A DNA stretch of 64,000 nucleotides from Bilabrum cf. latius. Lineage: Eukaryota > Bigyra: Bicosoecida > Bigyra > Bicosoecida. A program made the position numbers and the translations under genes. The notes under the pieces are model-generated. The model saw only the letters and a list, made by a program, of their open reading frames with translations, searched no databases and was not told the origin of the DNA. The stretch lies in NCBI GenBank assembly GCA_965178125.1, contig OZ237743.1:558001-622000 (forward strand). Reading direction: 5' to 3'. Positions 24,449 to 34,726 of the stretch are shown here, in pieces. Position 1 is the first letter of the stretch. Every line of letters begins with the position of its first letter.

Positions 24449-27400
24449 ATGGGAAATTGCTGCGGGGGCGGAATGAATCCTGAAGATATAAATGGTCCGG
24501 ACAAGCCGAAGGGTGGCGCTGATCGCAATCAAGGGACAGGTGCGCCGAACGACGGAGATAATTCGACACGGGGAAGTGTTGGAAAAGACGGCAAGGAAAA
24601 CAAAACGTCGGGAAAAACCGGCAATGTTTGGACTACTGAGCTCAAGGATGTGTATGACAAGTATGGAGTGGAAAAGTAGATCGGAAGAGGACATTGTGAG
24701 ACGTACAGCTGTGACCGGCTCGGCGTTGCTCCATCTTCTCGGGGCCATCGTTTCGCACGCTATTTGAACTGTTCATCGTACACATTGATCAAATTTTGCA
24801 GATGGAAAGGTATTTAGGGGCTTTGAACGATCAAGCGGCCGGGAGGTGGCCATCAAGGTGCTGAGCCGAGACAGGAGCCGCCCGATCCGTCTGCGTCTTG
24901 AGGTTGAAATTCTGCAAACCATCGGATCGCACCCGGGCATTGTCGAGCTCCTGGACGTCTTTAAATTAAAGCGATACGTTGTGCTGATCCTGGAGCTTGC
25001 ATCTGGTGAGGACGTTCGTCGGTAAACCGGGTTACTGCAGAATCGCTTTCCGCTATCACCTCCCTGCGAACTGTAATTGCTACGTTCAGTGCACCTGGCG
25101 CGCCCATTCATACTTCTTAGGTGGGGAACTTTTCGATTTGCTGGTGGAGCACGGGCCTATGTCGGAGAGGCGGGCAGCTCAGATGACGCAGTCTTTGGCT
25201 TCGGCTCTGCGATACTGCCACGCCCAGGGGATTATTCACCGAGACTTAAAGCCCGAAAATTTGCTGCTTACGTCAAAGCATCCAGACAGAGCCAAAGTAA
25301 AAATTGCGGACTTCGGACTTGCCTGCAAGGTGAGAAACTGGCCGTGGACCCGGACCCGAGCAGATGTGAATCGGCCACGCTGCTTCGATCGGTTGCTTAA
25401 TGTTATTTCTTTCTTGGCTGCAGCGATATGATTCGTCCCAGAGACGGACGGTGTGTGGCACGTGGGCGTATTCTGCGCCAGAGGTGCGCCTGAATCGCTC
25501 AGCACACGGATATGGCCACAAGGTTGACCTGTGGAGCCTTGGCGTGATAACTGTAAGGACAAACAATACATCTTTGGACTAGTCGATAGCATGGGGCTTG
25601 CAGTCTGTCTCGGTTCTGTCACTTGGATCCCTCTCTTGTCGCCTATTTTCCACCGCAGTTCGTCCTCCTATCGGGTGAGTCCTCGCCGGCTTAAAAGCCA
25701 GCCATCAATGCGATTCCCATGATTAAGTGCTCTAACAACCGGAGTTGCGCTCTCGTCATGAGCAATTGCCATCCTCGCGGCCAGAACAACCCCATCGGTA
25801 TTCCGCGCCACTGGCAGCACCCCTCGTGATTTTGTCCACCTTGCCGCCTCTCTCCCGCCTCCGAGTCGCAGCCTACCACCCCTTCGACGTGGAGGGAAAC
25901 GCCACGGACACAGCTCTACAAAAGAATATAAAGAACGCCAAGTTCTCATTCGACGACCCGGTCTGGGACAGGGTGAGCGAAGAGGCTCAGGACCTCATAT
26001 CCAGGCTGCTAGTCGTGGACCCCGCTCATCGCATGGACACGGGGGCCCTCTTGAGGCACTCGTGGATCGTCAGGCACTGTGGGCACGTGCGAGGTACCGC
26101 CCGCAAGAGGACGAGAAACGCCCCAACCCAGCCTGACCCGAGCGGCCGCCGCAGTCCAAGCGCCCCGTACCAGCGGTCGAGACCAGCGGAAGACTCTGCC
26201 CACCAAGGGGGCATGAGGGGCCCCAGCCCGGCCCACAGGCAGGGCGCCACTAGGGGCAGGGGTGGCAGTGGAATTATGCAGCAGCAGCAGCAGCAGCAGC
26301 AGCACCCGAACTTCTTCGGAGATGACAGGGGACCTGGCGCCGGCAGTGCGAATCCTTATGACGCGAATGGTACCAGCAGCGGCGGTGCATTCCGGCCCGG
26401 TCGTGGAGCCGGCTCTGGCCCTGCTGCCGCCGCCACGCACGTGCACGCGCATCCGCTATACCAAGGTAACATGCAGGCTGTGGGTGGGGCTGCTGCCGCC
26501 GCAGGTGACCAGCAGCAGTACCAGTACCAGCAGCAGCACCAGCAGCCCGACAAGCTTCGAGGGCCCAATCGCGGCGGGATCCCTCTCACTGGCCACGGGG
26601 ATCCTGCTGAGGCCGAGGGGTCGCAGATGTACAGAGACACGATGGGAGCCGTGCAGTCCATCGGAGAACTGGGCCTCCAGATCCGGTCTCCGAGCGCTTC
26701 AATGCAGTCGCTGGGTCCCGCCACCGCCCGCACCAACACGCATCTCGGTGCCTCCAACCCCAACCTGGCTGACTAGGAGCGGCAGCAGCAGCAGCAGCGG
26801 CACCAGCTAGGAGACAGAGAGGCACCCCGACCTGCAGGTCGCACGCGCCAACAGCAGCAGCACCAATACCAGCAATAGCACCAGCATCACTTGCAGAGGC
26901 AAGACGACGAGCACGGTGCAACCCCAGTGGCCCATAGCTAGCGCCGGTCCATCCCGCAGGTGCAGGCCTATCCCGTCGGAACCGGGCCGATTCAGGGAAG
27001 GCAAGGGGGCGATCAGAGTGGCGGGGCTGTATCGAACTCCAGCAGTTCTGGCAATGTGTCTGGCAGCGTCGGGGTCGGCACTCACAAACATGCAGCAGCG
27101 CCGGACCACGTCCCCGTTGTGGTCGATAGCATGAGCATGGGCGCGACAGGGGGCCGGGACTCGGCACTCTCCAGGCCTGGTTCCTTCAGATCATCGCAGC
27201 ACAAGCCCAGGAGGGGCAGTGGGAGCCGGCCGCTAACCCCGCAGCTTGTCCCCCCGCCCCAGCGCGGAGCGGACGGGCAATCTAGCCCGAAAGCTGTGGG
27301 GTTACCTGGAGGAGGCGTGCCGGGTGGTCTACCGGGCGCAAGACTAGCGGGGCAATCCGGGCCATTCGGGGGGCTCACTGCGGGAGCAGCTGTGCCACAG

Positions 27401-27730
27401 GGCCAGGGGCCGGGCTTGGGTGGACCTGGACCTGGACTTGGAGCAGGAGCAGGGAATGGTGGGGATGGAGCGGGCGCGGGCGCGGGCGCGGGTGCGGGGG
27501 CGGGTGCAGGTGCTGCGAGCCAGCTCAAGTTCTACTCGGCGGCTGGTGGGGCGGGACAGGCGGCGGCAGGTGGCGTGCGCTCGCGTGTGATTGCTGGGGC
27601 AGGCCGGGGCCGTCGGACCGTGGCTCAGACGAAGCCCATGGCCGGAGGAGCTGAAGGGGAAATGCGGGACGGCGTGGGGCTGGGCAACGCGGGAGGGCAG
27701 CATGATGCTGCAAACGCTGAGCACGCCTGA
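24449..27730 (+). CDS. N-myristoylated Ser/Thr protein kinase, CAMK/SNF1-like
   Basis: Exons: 24449-24695, 24802-25005, 25121-25329, 25424-25552, 25659-25674 and 25872-27730, 887 residues in all. The introns are GT-AG (106, 115, 94, 106 and 197 nt). The N-terminus MGNCC predicts myristoylation of Gly2 and palmitoylation of Cys4/Cys5, so membrane anchoring. Kinase domain: glycine loop IGRGHYGKV (78-86), VAIK Lys101, HRDLKPEN (190-197), DFG (214-216), then CGTWAYSAPEV, DLWSLGVITFVLLSAYHPFD and a terminal HSWI. All catalytic residues are present, and the loop and APE spacing place it in the CAMK group. There are no EF hands, so it is not a CDPK. A tail of more than 500 residues is Gln-, Gly- and Pro-rich. 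TAG is sense at 24677 (just before IGRG), 26774, 26876 (inside a Gln/His run) and 26939. The stop is TGA. An upstream in-frame extension from about 24362 exists, but MGNCC is the obvious start. Confidence 0.9.
25659..25674 (+). other. 16-nt microexon of the kinase gene
   Basis: Exon 5 encodes FVLLS plus one base of the next codon. It is flanked by an acceptor ending CCGCAG and a donor GTGAGT. Without it, kinase subdomain IX would jump from GVIT to YHPFD with a frameshift; with it, the sequence reads GVITFVLLSAYHPFD, the normal family pattern. Confidence 0.85.
26279..26302 (+). repeat. (CAG)8 polyglutamine tract
   Basis: Eight consecutive CAG codons in the kinase tail, encoding polyglutamine followed by His. 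Further Gln-rich patches lie at 26510-26545 and 26785-26900, the last of which contains an in-frame TAG. Confidence 0.95.
27472..27513 (+). repeat. GCGGGC-type repeat encoding Ala-Gly
   Basis: Imperfect hexanucleotide repeat in the kinase tail, encoding alternating Ala and Gly. It is the same dipeptide as the much longer array at 60.7-61.0 kb, but on the opposite strand and with different codons. Confidence 0.8.
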
Positions 27731-27900
27731 CCATTTGCTTCTATTGAACATTGTACAGGTCTTATTTCCAAATGCATTCTGTAGATACCACTCAACTTGC
27801 AACCGAGCGGTTTGTGAATTATAACGTGTAGTGTATCAAAAAATCGGTTTTATCGGCTGGGAAAGTCAACAATTGAATCATATCATCTCGGGGGTACATA

Positions 27901-29709
27901 ATGCGCTCTCAGTTTGCCACACTTGCACTGTGTGCTGCACTTGCGATTGCAGGCCCCCTCTCCAAGCAGGGGTCGGTTGTTCTCGAGTCCTCGGGCCAGC
28001 TGAAGTATGTTGAGGGCCAGCTCGTTGACGGCGCGATTGCTCGCGGAGTGTACACGGACATGGAAGACCGTCCGGTCTCGATGTTTGGAGAGCTTACGAT
28101 CCGGACGTCGAGCATGGGCGGCAAGGCCAACGATTCCGCCCAGGCCAGGGCTGCCGGCCTGCTGGAAGGCCACCTCACCGCAACCAGGATGAAGCAGCAC
28201 TACGACAACTGGAACCAGTGGTTGGTAGCCCAGGGTATCCCCCACGACAACGGAACGATCCCTGCCAAGTTCTACACCTGGTTCGGTCAGCAGAAGTCAT
28301 GGTCGGAGACGCAGGCTCGCGAGAACTTTGGAAAGGACGCCAACTGGACCCTGTCGCATCTCGTCGACCAGCAGTTCGAAGGCCTCATGCTCGGCTACAA
28401 CGCTGAGGCGGATGCCGACAAGCAGATCTCTCCGTTGGACCACTGGATGATCGTGTAGGGCATGGGCGATCTCCTGAACCTCAACACGATCCTGGACGAG
28501 GACCCGCGGCCGGTGTGGGAGCGCTTCGACAACACTGACGACCTACTGTCCTGGATGCGGGCCACGAGCCACTGCTCCGGGTTCGTCAAGGCCAATGGCG
28601 ACCTCAGCTTCCTGGCTTCGGCCCACGTGGCGTGGTTCACCTTCTCCTCCATGCTCAGGATCTTCAAGCACTACGAGCACGACTTCCAGACGGACGCCAT
28701 CAAGGCGCAGGACGTGTCCTACTCGAGCTACCCGGGCCTCCTGTCCTCCCTGGACGACTTCTACATGACTGGAAGCACCAAGATGAGCATGGTGCAGACC
28801 ACCAACAGCTTCATGGTGCCATTCACACCCGACGCCAACTCCGTGCTCGCGTGGCAGCGAGTGCGCATGGCCATGGCAGGCGCGGACAACGGCAAGGAAT
28901 GGTGCCAGATCCTCGGATTCCACCACAGCGGAACCTGTGAGCACTGTACCTCAATGCAATGCAATGCAATGCACCTATTGTGTCCCCCTACTCGAGATGC
29001 GCTCCCCCGACACGCCCCCCCATCCGCTTTCAGGTGCGCCCGTACCCCATCGATTCCATTGGCATGCGCAGACACCAACGCCTACCAGGTGACCGACTAC
29101 AAGCTCTTCACCCCGAGCAAGGGCCTGGCCAACAACACGCTCTGGTACTGTGAGGAGATCCCCGGCGAGATCCACATGGCCGACGTGACCCAGCAGCTTG
29201 AGAGGGGCTACTGGCCCTCCTACAACGTCCCCTACTTCGACGACGTGTACGCCAAGTCGGGGTACAGGTCTGCTCTCGAGTTCTGGACCAAGAAGGCGGG
29301 CAGCGACCCCAGGGCCCTGCAGAACCTCGCCCAGCTGGGCTACCAGACCGCCCCTCGCGCCAACATCTTCCGCAGGGACCAGGGCAAGGTGGACGATGCC
29401 GAGGGCATGAAGTGGATCATGCGCGAGAACCACTACAAGACGGACCCCTACTCCAAGGGCTCTCCCTGGAACGCAATCTGCTCTCGCGGCGACCTGGCGG
29501 GGTCGGCCGACGGTTGCTACGACGGCAAGATCACGACCTTCGACCTGATCGGAGAGCGCAAGGCCTGGGCCGTGAACGGGCCCACCACGAGCCAGCACAC
29601 CCTGGCGCCCTTCTCGTGGACTGGCGAATTCGCTAAGCTGCCTCACGAGGGCATGCCGACGACGTACAACTTCACCTTTGAGCTCACGCAGCCTGACCCC
29701 CAGGTCTGA
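27901..29709 (+). CDS. Phospholipase B-like (PLBD) hydrolase, secreted/lysosomal
   Basis: Exons 27901-28936 and 29072-29709, 557 residues, TGA stop. PLBD proteins are Ntn-hydrolase-fold lysosomal or secreted enzymes that self-cleave before a nucleophilic Cys; lipid amidase or deacylase activity has been proposed. Visible features: a signal peptide (about residues 1-18), GDLLNL, the candidate nucleophile Cys in SHCSGFVK, MLRIFKHYEHDF, SYPGLLSSLDDFY, SGTY at the splice junction followed by VTDYKLF, and GYWPSYNVPYFDDVY. Length and motif order match the family. A TAG at 28456 lies three residues before GDLL; from memory, human PLBD2 has Gln at this position (LLLQLSGDL). The 135-nt intron is a multiple of three without a stop, so an unspliced model would insert 45 spurious residues. 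Confidence 0.92.
28937..29071 (+). other. Stop-free 3n intron of the PLBD gene
   Basis: GTGAGC...GCGCAG, 135 nt, in frame and without any stop. Removing it restores SGTY-TNAYQVTDYK, which matches the PLBD family pattern SGTYNNQW..VDYK. It contains four tandem AATGC copies at 28953-28972. Confidence 0.85.
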
Positions 29710-30514
29710 GCTATCAGAGCTCTCGCATCGCTTGCTTGGCGGCACCTTCCGAGGAGCTCTGGCTTCAAAAGTTCCTGTCCCATATGTTTGATTCCCGACC
29801 TCCCATGTTTTCTGGAAGGCGCTTCGGCCCCCGGTATTTTGGGATGGCTTCGGTGTGCGGCATCTGGACCAGGACTGCTGTCTGAATGATCTCGAATATG
29901 AGGTTGCTGCACCCTTTCTATATTAATTAAGATGCCTTTTCCAAAACACGCATCCCGGTAGCTAAAACTAGCCGCGCTTGAGGTTGTTGCCCTTCCCTCC
30001 CCAGGCCTCAATCTTCCCCATGCTGCTCGCCAGTCGACGCTAGAGTGCGCACGATCAAACGTTGGTGTCTTTCCGGATTCGCTGACATGCCCGACGGTAC
30101 AGATGCTGTTGCTGGTCACACCTCTTCGCCGGGTCCGACCTCTGGCGTGCCTGCCGCGACCGGACTGAAGACGCAGGGCCGGGCGCGACTTGAGCAGGAA
30201 GCGATCGCTGCCGAATGCATCGAACAGCATCGAAGACTCCGAAAAAATTGCAACGAGACCTCCTGCATCCGCAACATGAATGCCCTACCGGACACTCTAC
30301 GCCGCAGCGGCGTGCGACACTGGATTGAGCACCACCATGTGGCTCTTGCTCCACTGGAGACCTGAGTGGCCTGCTACCAGCCGATTGGAACATGTGTGTT
30401 CTCTCCGCGGGGAGCTTTTTTAATTACACAACGAGCGATACACTTAGATATGAATCCAATAAACTCGAACAAGCAATACGCAGGCGGGTTTCTGGCGATA
30501 GCCAAGCCCTTCGC
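29710..30514. other. Intergenic region between convergent PLBD and PL8 genes
   Basis: About 800 bases holding the 3' flanks of the PLBD gene (+) and the PL8 gene (-). One small plus-strand ORF is possible (30087-30365). I see no RNA gene, mobile element or long repeat. Confidence 0.5.
30087..30365 (+). CDS. Small hypothetical protein, 92 aa
   Basis: Runs from the first ATG after an in-frame TGA at 29979 to TGA 30363-30365, with no TAG. The middle is basic and helical (EAIAAECIEQHRRLRKN). No family is recognised. It lies in the gap between two convergent genes and may be chance. Confidence 0.22.
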   Translation: MPDGTDAVAGHTSSPGPTSGVPAATGLKTQGRARLEQEAIAAECIEQHRRLRKNCNETSCIRNMNALPDTLRRSGVRHWIEHHHVALAPLET

Positions 30515-33226
30515 TCACAGCGAGCAAGTGCCCGTCACCGATGCGCCTTCAAATGACATCCCGCTGGGTAGCTGTACGGTTGCAGTTAGCACCTCCTGCT
30601 CCTGCACATTGCACGTCACTCCAGCCTTTGACGACGCAATTCCCTGCTGCTCATCACTAGAATACGCAGCCAGCGGGATCCCACCCACCAGTTGCAGCGG
30701 GATTGCGTGTCCTGCGCTTGGCGGGTCGGCTGCTCGTATCTTGAGAACAAATGGCTTAGGTGCAGGGGCCTGCAGCGGATCTGCCACGGTAATTTGCACA
30801 GCTTTCTCGTTCGTCGCGCCGGTGTTGTTCCACCGAATCAAGTACACTCCAGGGGCGGGCACCTCTGCGATTCCGCTGATGGGGGCGCCGTCGGGCAGAG
30901 GGAAGGCCGAAGCAGACACGGCCTGGCCGACGGGCGCATCTGGCCACACGGTCAGCGCCAGCACGCCGCCGGCGGGGAGGCCTCCGGAGGCCACCAGCGA
31001 GGCAGACACAGCAAGCACCGTGCCGTTGGCGTAGCTCACGGCCCTAATCGCCCCCTGCGTGTCCTGGGCCACCTTGCCGGCATCTTTGGCGCCGGTACCT
31101 GCAATGCGCTGCACCCACGCGAAGCTGGCCGGTGCAGCGCCATTTCGTCTTGCCGATGGCCCGGCGGCGGACCAGTTGCCGTGGCTCAGCTGGGCCTGGA
31201 AGACGGCCCTCTGCACGCGTGCGGGGCTCTGCGGGGTCGAGGACCGCTGCCAGTCCCCCCAGCGGTTGCCGGACTCGATCGCGACCGACTGAGCCTCGCC
31301 AAAGCTAGGCTGTGACGAACCGAGCGACTTTGCTCCTGCGGACCCATCTTGATCGAGCAGAGTGAGGGGCACAAACACTGACCCGTCGTGAGACACCCAC
31401 TGCACATCGGATCCCTCGTAGGTCAGGTTGCCGGTCAGCGGGCCGGAGGGACTGCCCCCCTTGGATGCTAGGCCCACCTGCGGCATGTAGTCATCGCCCT
31501 GTGGGTGTGGCGGGCTCTTGGGCAGCAGGGACTGCTGTGTTAGCGTGGTGACCACGGGGAACTCGTCTGCGCTGGCGGCTTTCCTGGCCCCAGTCCGGTC
31601 CTGCTCATGCCTGTTCTCTAGCCGCAGCCCGTGCACGAGCATCACGGCAGCACCGGGCAGCAAGACGGACATGCGCCGGCTGCGCAGGGCGGTGGATGAC
31701 TCAGCTGATGCACCGAAATCCCCAGACTTCTGGTCGTACGCAGTGACCGCAACGCCAGCGCCAGCGTTGGGGGAAGACCCGTGCAGTATGATCCCACCCG
31801 CCGCCCCGTCGCCGTCCCCGAGACCACCCACGAAGGTTGTTAGTCCCATTTGCTTCACCTTGGAGCACTCCACCTCCCCCGGCACCCGCCATTCAGACGT
31901 GCCGGGGAACCCTCGCCAGTCCAGCACTGGCACGATGGAGCCGCCGTAGGTCACCTCATCGCCGTACTGGAGCGCCTAAAGCACCCCATCCGCCTTGTGC
32001 CAGCTGCGAAGGCCCTCGGAATTGACGCACTCTGCGTTGTACGTGCGGGTGGACCAGCCCCTGTACGACAGCAGCGACTGCTCCGTTCCCGCCACCGTGT
32101 AGTCGCTGGTCCAGAAGTGCCGCGCCACGCCGGAAGTCAGCGGGGGACAGTTGCCCTTGTCCGGCACCAGAGCCGTGGCCATCTACTTCAGGCGAGCAGC
32201 CAGGATGGCCGCCGTGCCGTTTTCGTTCGCCAGCACCACGAGCTCAGGCGCCTCGCCACTGGACAACGAGAGCGCTTGGTCGCTGGATCGGGTGATCTCC
32301 CTGCCCCTGGCGAGGAGGTCCCAGTGCACCTCGGAGTTCCAGTCGCCCGAGGATTGCCATGCCTGGGAACGCATCGACGGCCACTATCCCAGCGTGATGT
32401 ACGACGAAAGGAGGCTTAGCTTGTCCTGGGGAGGCGCGACCGGAGCTCCCATCCCCTGCACAAGAGAGATTAGGCCGAGTAAGTCCCCGGAGAAGCCCGC
32501 GCCGTACGTCCCGGTTTGTACCAGCTGTCCGTGCTGATGGAATGATCGATCGCGCTGGATGCCGCCTGCAGGGTCGCTGCTTACGACGATGCCTTGCCAT
32601 AGAAGCGAGAAAGCCTCGACCACAGCCGACGCGTTGCCGGTGATGCAGCCGCGATTGGCCTAAATGCGGAGCCCCCACTCTCGATTCTGACCGACCCATG
32701 TACCACCGCCTTTTCTCCATGCAGCTCTCTCCATGACCTTCTTGCCGTACGCGATCTCGACGTCAGAAAGCGAGCTCGTGGGTTTGATGAGGAGGTAGGC
32801 CTGCATCAGGTCCATGGGGATGCCAATGTCGTTGAACCACCAGTTCGGGTTCTAGAAGTCGTACTTTGCCCAGAACGCGATTCCGCGATGGATCGTTGCC
32901 AGGATCGCGGAGGAGTTCTGCACGCTCGAGTTGCACTTCGGGCATTCATGGGCCTTCGCCATCGTATCCAGCCTGGTCCAGTGATCTGCTGCCTTCCATA
33001 GGGATCTGTCCTCATCTTTGTAGTCAACATCGGACCATGATCCGTTTGCTTGCATGGATTGGCTCCATTTTAGGCCGATACCGCAAGCCTCTGCGCATTC
33101 GCTGCCACCCAGATACTGTGCGTGCAGCCTCCCCGAAAGCTCCTCTAGCCAGGGGGGAGGGCTGGCGGCAGCAACACTTATAGTGAATACACAAGGGTAA
33201 GCTGCTAGCAAAATCAGTGACAGCAT
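30515..33226 (-). CDS. Secreted polysaccharide lyase family 8 enzyme
   Basis: 903 residues on the minus strand, from ATG 33226 to TGA 30515. PL8 enzymes cleave hyaluronan, chondroitin or xanthan by beta-elimination; which substrate cannot be told. Signal peptide about 1-20. The alpha/alpha-toroid domain carries the aromatic patch NPNWWFNDIGIP (126-137), a GQNR tetrad with the likely catalytic Asn near 181, and SFHQHGQLVQTGTYG with candidate catalytic His about 232 and Tyr about 241, nine residues apart as in the family. RGREITR supplies the Arg. The beta-sandwich domain has FWTSDY, YNAECVNSEGL and VLDWRGFPGTSE. TAG is sense at plus-strand positions 32852, 32660, 32384, 32183 and 31976; each falls between conserved PL8 motifs in one continuous frame. 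A plus-strand ORF starts only 18 bases beyond its start codon. Confidence 0.9.
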
Positions 33227-33244
33227 TGTTTTTTCCAGAATGAG

Positions 33245-33931
33245 ATGATACGCGATGGATCCGCCAGACTAAATCATTTTCTTGTCATTTGGAAGTGCAC
33301 GCAACTTTACGATCAAGTTCACCGGGCTGAGCATGAGCGTCACGCCGAAACGAAGCCGTGGCAACCTGATGCCGGGGATCAGAATAGAGGGAGGTCGCCC
33401 GCCTCTCTTCGGAAGGCATGGGCGAAGACAGCTCTCGCCCTGGAGCCCTGGGACGAGAAGCTGGAGCACACCAACAGGGCCAAGCCAATCGTCGAAGGCG
33501 CGCTCATTCGGATAGAGCGCACGATTGCACGGTCCTCGGAACGTACAGCTGTCAAGGTGCTGGCCAACCAAGTGGTGCAGGTGCTCAGAAACCAGCTGCG
33601 CCAGCAGGAGCAACTGACATGCAGGCAGTGGATGCGTGGTGATGCGGCGGCTGCCTTAGCCGCCACGGCCACGCAGGAGCTGATAGCGGCAACCAATGCG
33701 AACGCCCGACTACAGCGACGGATTTTCAAGCCCCACGGCTTGCTAAAGGATATAGAGAGGCAATGGGCCAAAGGCATGAGCGCGTGCATGCTCGCCTCTC
33801 TGAAGGATCGTGAGACGCAGAGACGGTCATGGAGGAGGAAAGGGTGGGTCTCGACCGGGGAACCCGATGTGGGACTGGACCGCGCCTTGTGCCGGGCACA
33901 CGCTCCGCACCTGTATGCTTTCTCCTTGTGA
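33245..33931 (+). CDS. Hypothetical helical protein, 228 aa
   Basis: ATG 33245 to TGA 33931, no TAG. The central part is alpha-helical with basic and Gln-rich stretches (ANQVVQVLRNQLRQQEQL, ALAATATQELIAATNANARL). No family is recognised. The chosen start is only 18 bases from the divergent PL8 start, leaving almost no promoter, so the true start may be further in (the next in-frame ATG is near 33629) or the ORF may not be a gene. A long minus-strand ORF overlaps it with less protein-like composition. Confidence 0.4.
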   Translation: MIRDGSARLNHFLVIWKCTQLYDQVHRAEHERHAETKPWQPDAGDQNRGRSPASLRKAWAKTALALEPWDEKLEHTNRAKPIVEGALIRIERTIARSSERTAVKVLANQVVQVLRNQLRQQEQLTCRQWMRGDAAAALAATATQELIAATNANARLQRRIFKPHGLLKDIERQWAKGMSACMLASLKDRETQRRSWRRKGWVSTGEPDVGLDRALCRAHAPHLYAFSL

Positions 33932-34726
33932 AGGCAACAGGCTGGGGGCCTGTGGGGGACCACACTGATGGCGAAGAATGGGAACTCGGCGGCATTGGCT
34001 GAGAACGGGGGGCCTTTGGCCTGAAAGGGTCGGGGGTCTTGTAGTCCTTTGTTTTTAGGGCTCCTCTGGATCTAGGTGATCACCCAAACCCCCTCGGGGG
34101 CGACGGTGCATCTGGGTGTTTATGGAATCTTTACCCAACAATGTATTTCTGTATTTCTGTATTTCATTCATGATGAACTGTTTCATCGTGGCCTTCTGAA
34201 CAACAGCAGCTCGACAATTCCTGGATGCCTACACGTCTACAAAACCATTCAAGTATGGCGGCCCAACCCACCACTTCTTCACACGCCGGCGGGCCAAGGT
34301 GTGGCACGACTGCTCCAGCACTGCCACTGCCGCATTGGCGATGTGCAGCGCTCACGGCCATCGGTACAGGAACGCTAGGTTGTCAATTTTGTCCTCTCGT
34401 GTGCCACTGAGCCTCTCCCAGGGTGCTTGTTGATGGCAGGATAGTTGATGAGTCAATGATGACCCAATGGTGTGGTGCGTGTGGCCGGGGTGTTACGTGT
34501 GCGAGGTACTCCGTTGATGGCATCCGAAAGTCTTCTCCAAAATCGGAGTGTACTAGGGATCACCCCTTTTCCTTCTTGGCATACTACCAGATTTTAGGAT
34601 AGCAAGCGAACGAATATTGATTTTCGAGCAGGAGACGGATGTCTTTCGCCGAGTAGCGTACACATAGCCTGAGGCATGAATTCCGATATAATCAGTTGGC
34701 CGAGTGCATTCATCCATTCATCCGCT
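33932..34726. other. Intergenic region, about 0.8 kb
   Basis: AT-richer spacer upstream of the SRCR gene. It contains three tandem TGTATTTC units at 34142-34165. No convincing coding sequence, RNA gene or mobile element is seen. A second in-frame ATG at 34676 could lengthen the SRCR N-terminus by 17 residues. Confidence 0.5.
34142..34165 (+). repeat. Three tandem TGTATTTC units
   Basis: Perfect 8-bp short tandem repeat in the spacer upstream of the SRCR gene. Confidence 0.85.

Noticed and set aside
29643-30230. Minus-strand 195-codon ORF over the PLBD 3' end
   Set aside because: It is antisense to a well-supported exon and shows no protein motif.
32660-32662. Reading TAG-Ala-Asn-Arg in the PL8 gene as the family's Gly-Ala-Asn-Arg motif, implying TAG = Gly
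   Set aside because: The true catalytic tetrad equivalent is GQNR ten residues earlier, with the right spacing to His and Tyr; the later ANR is coincidental.
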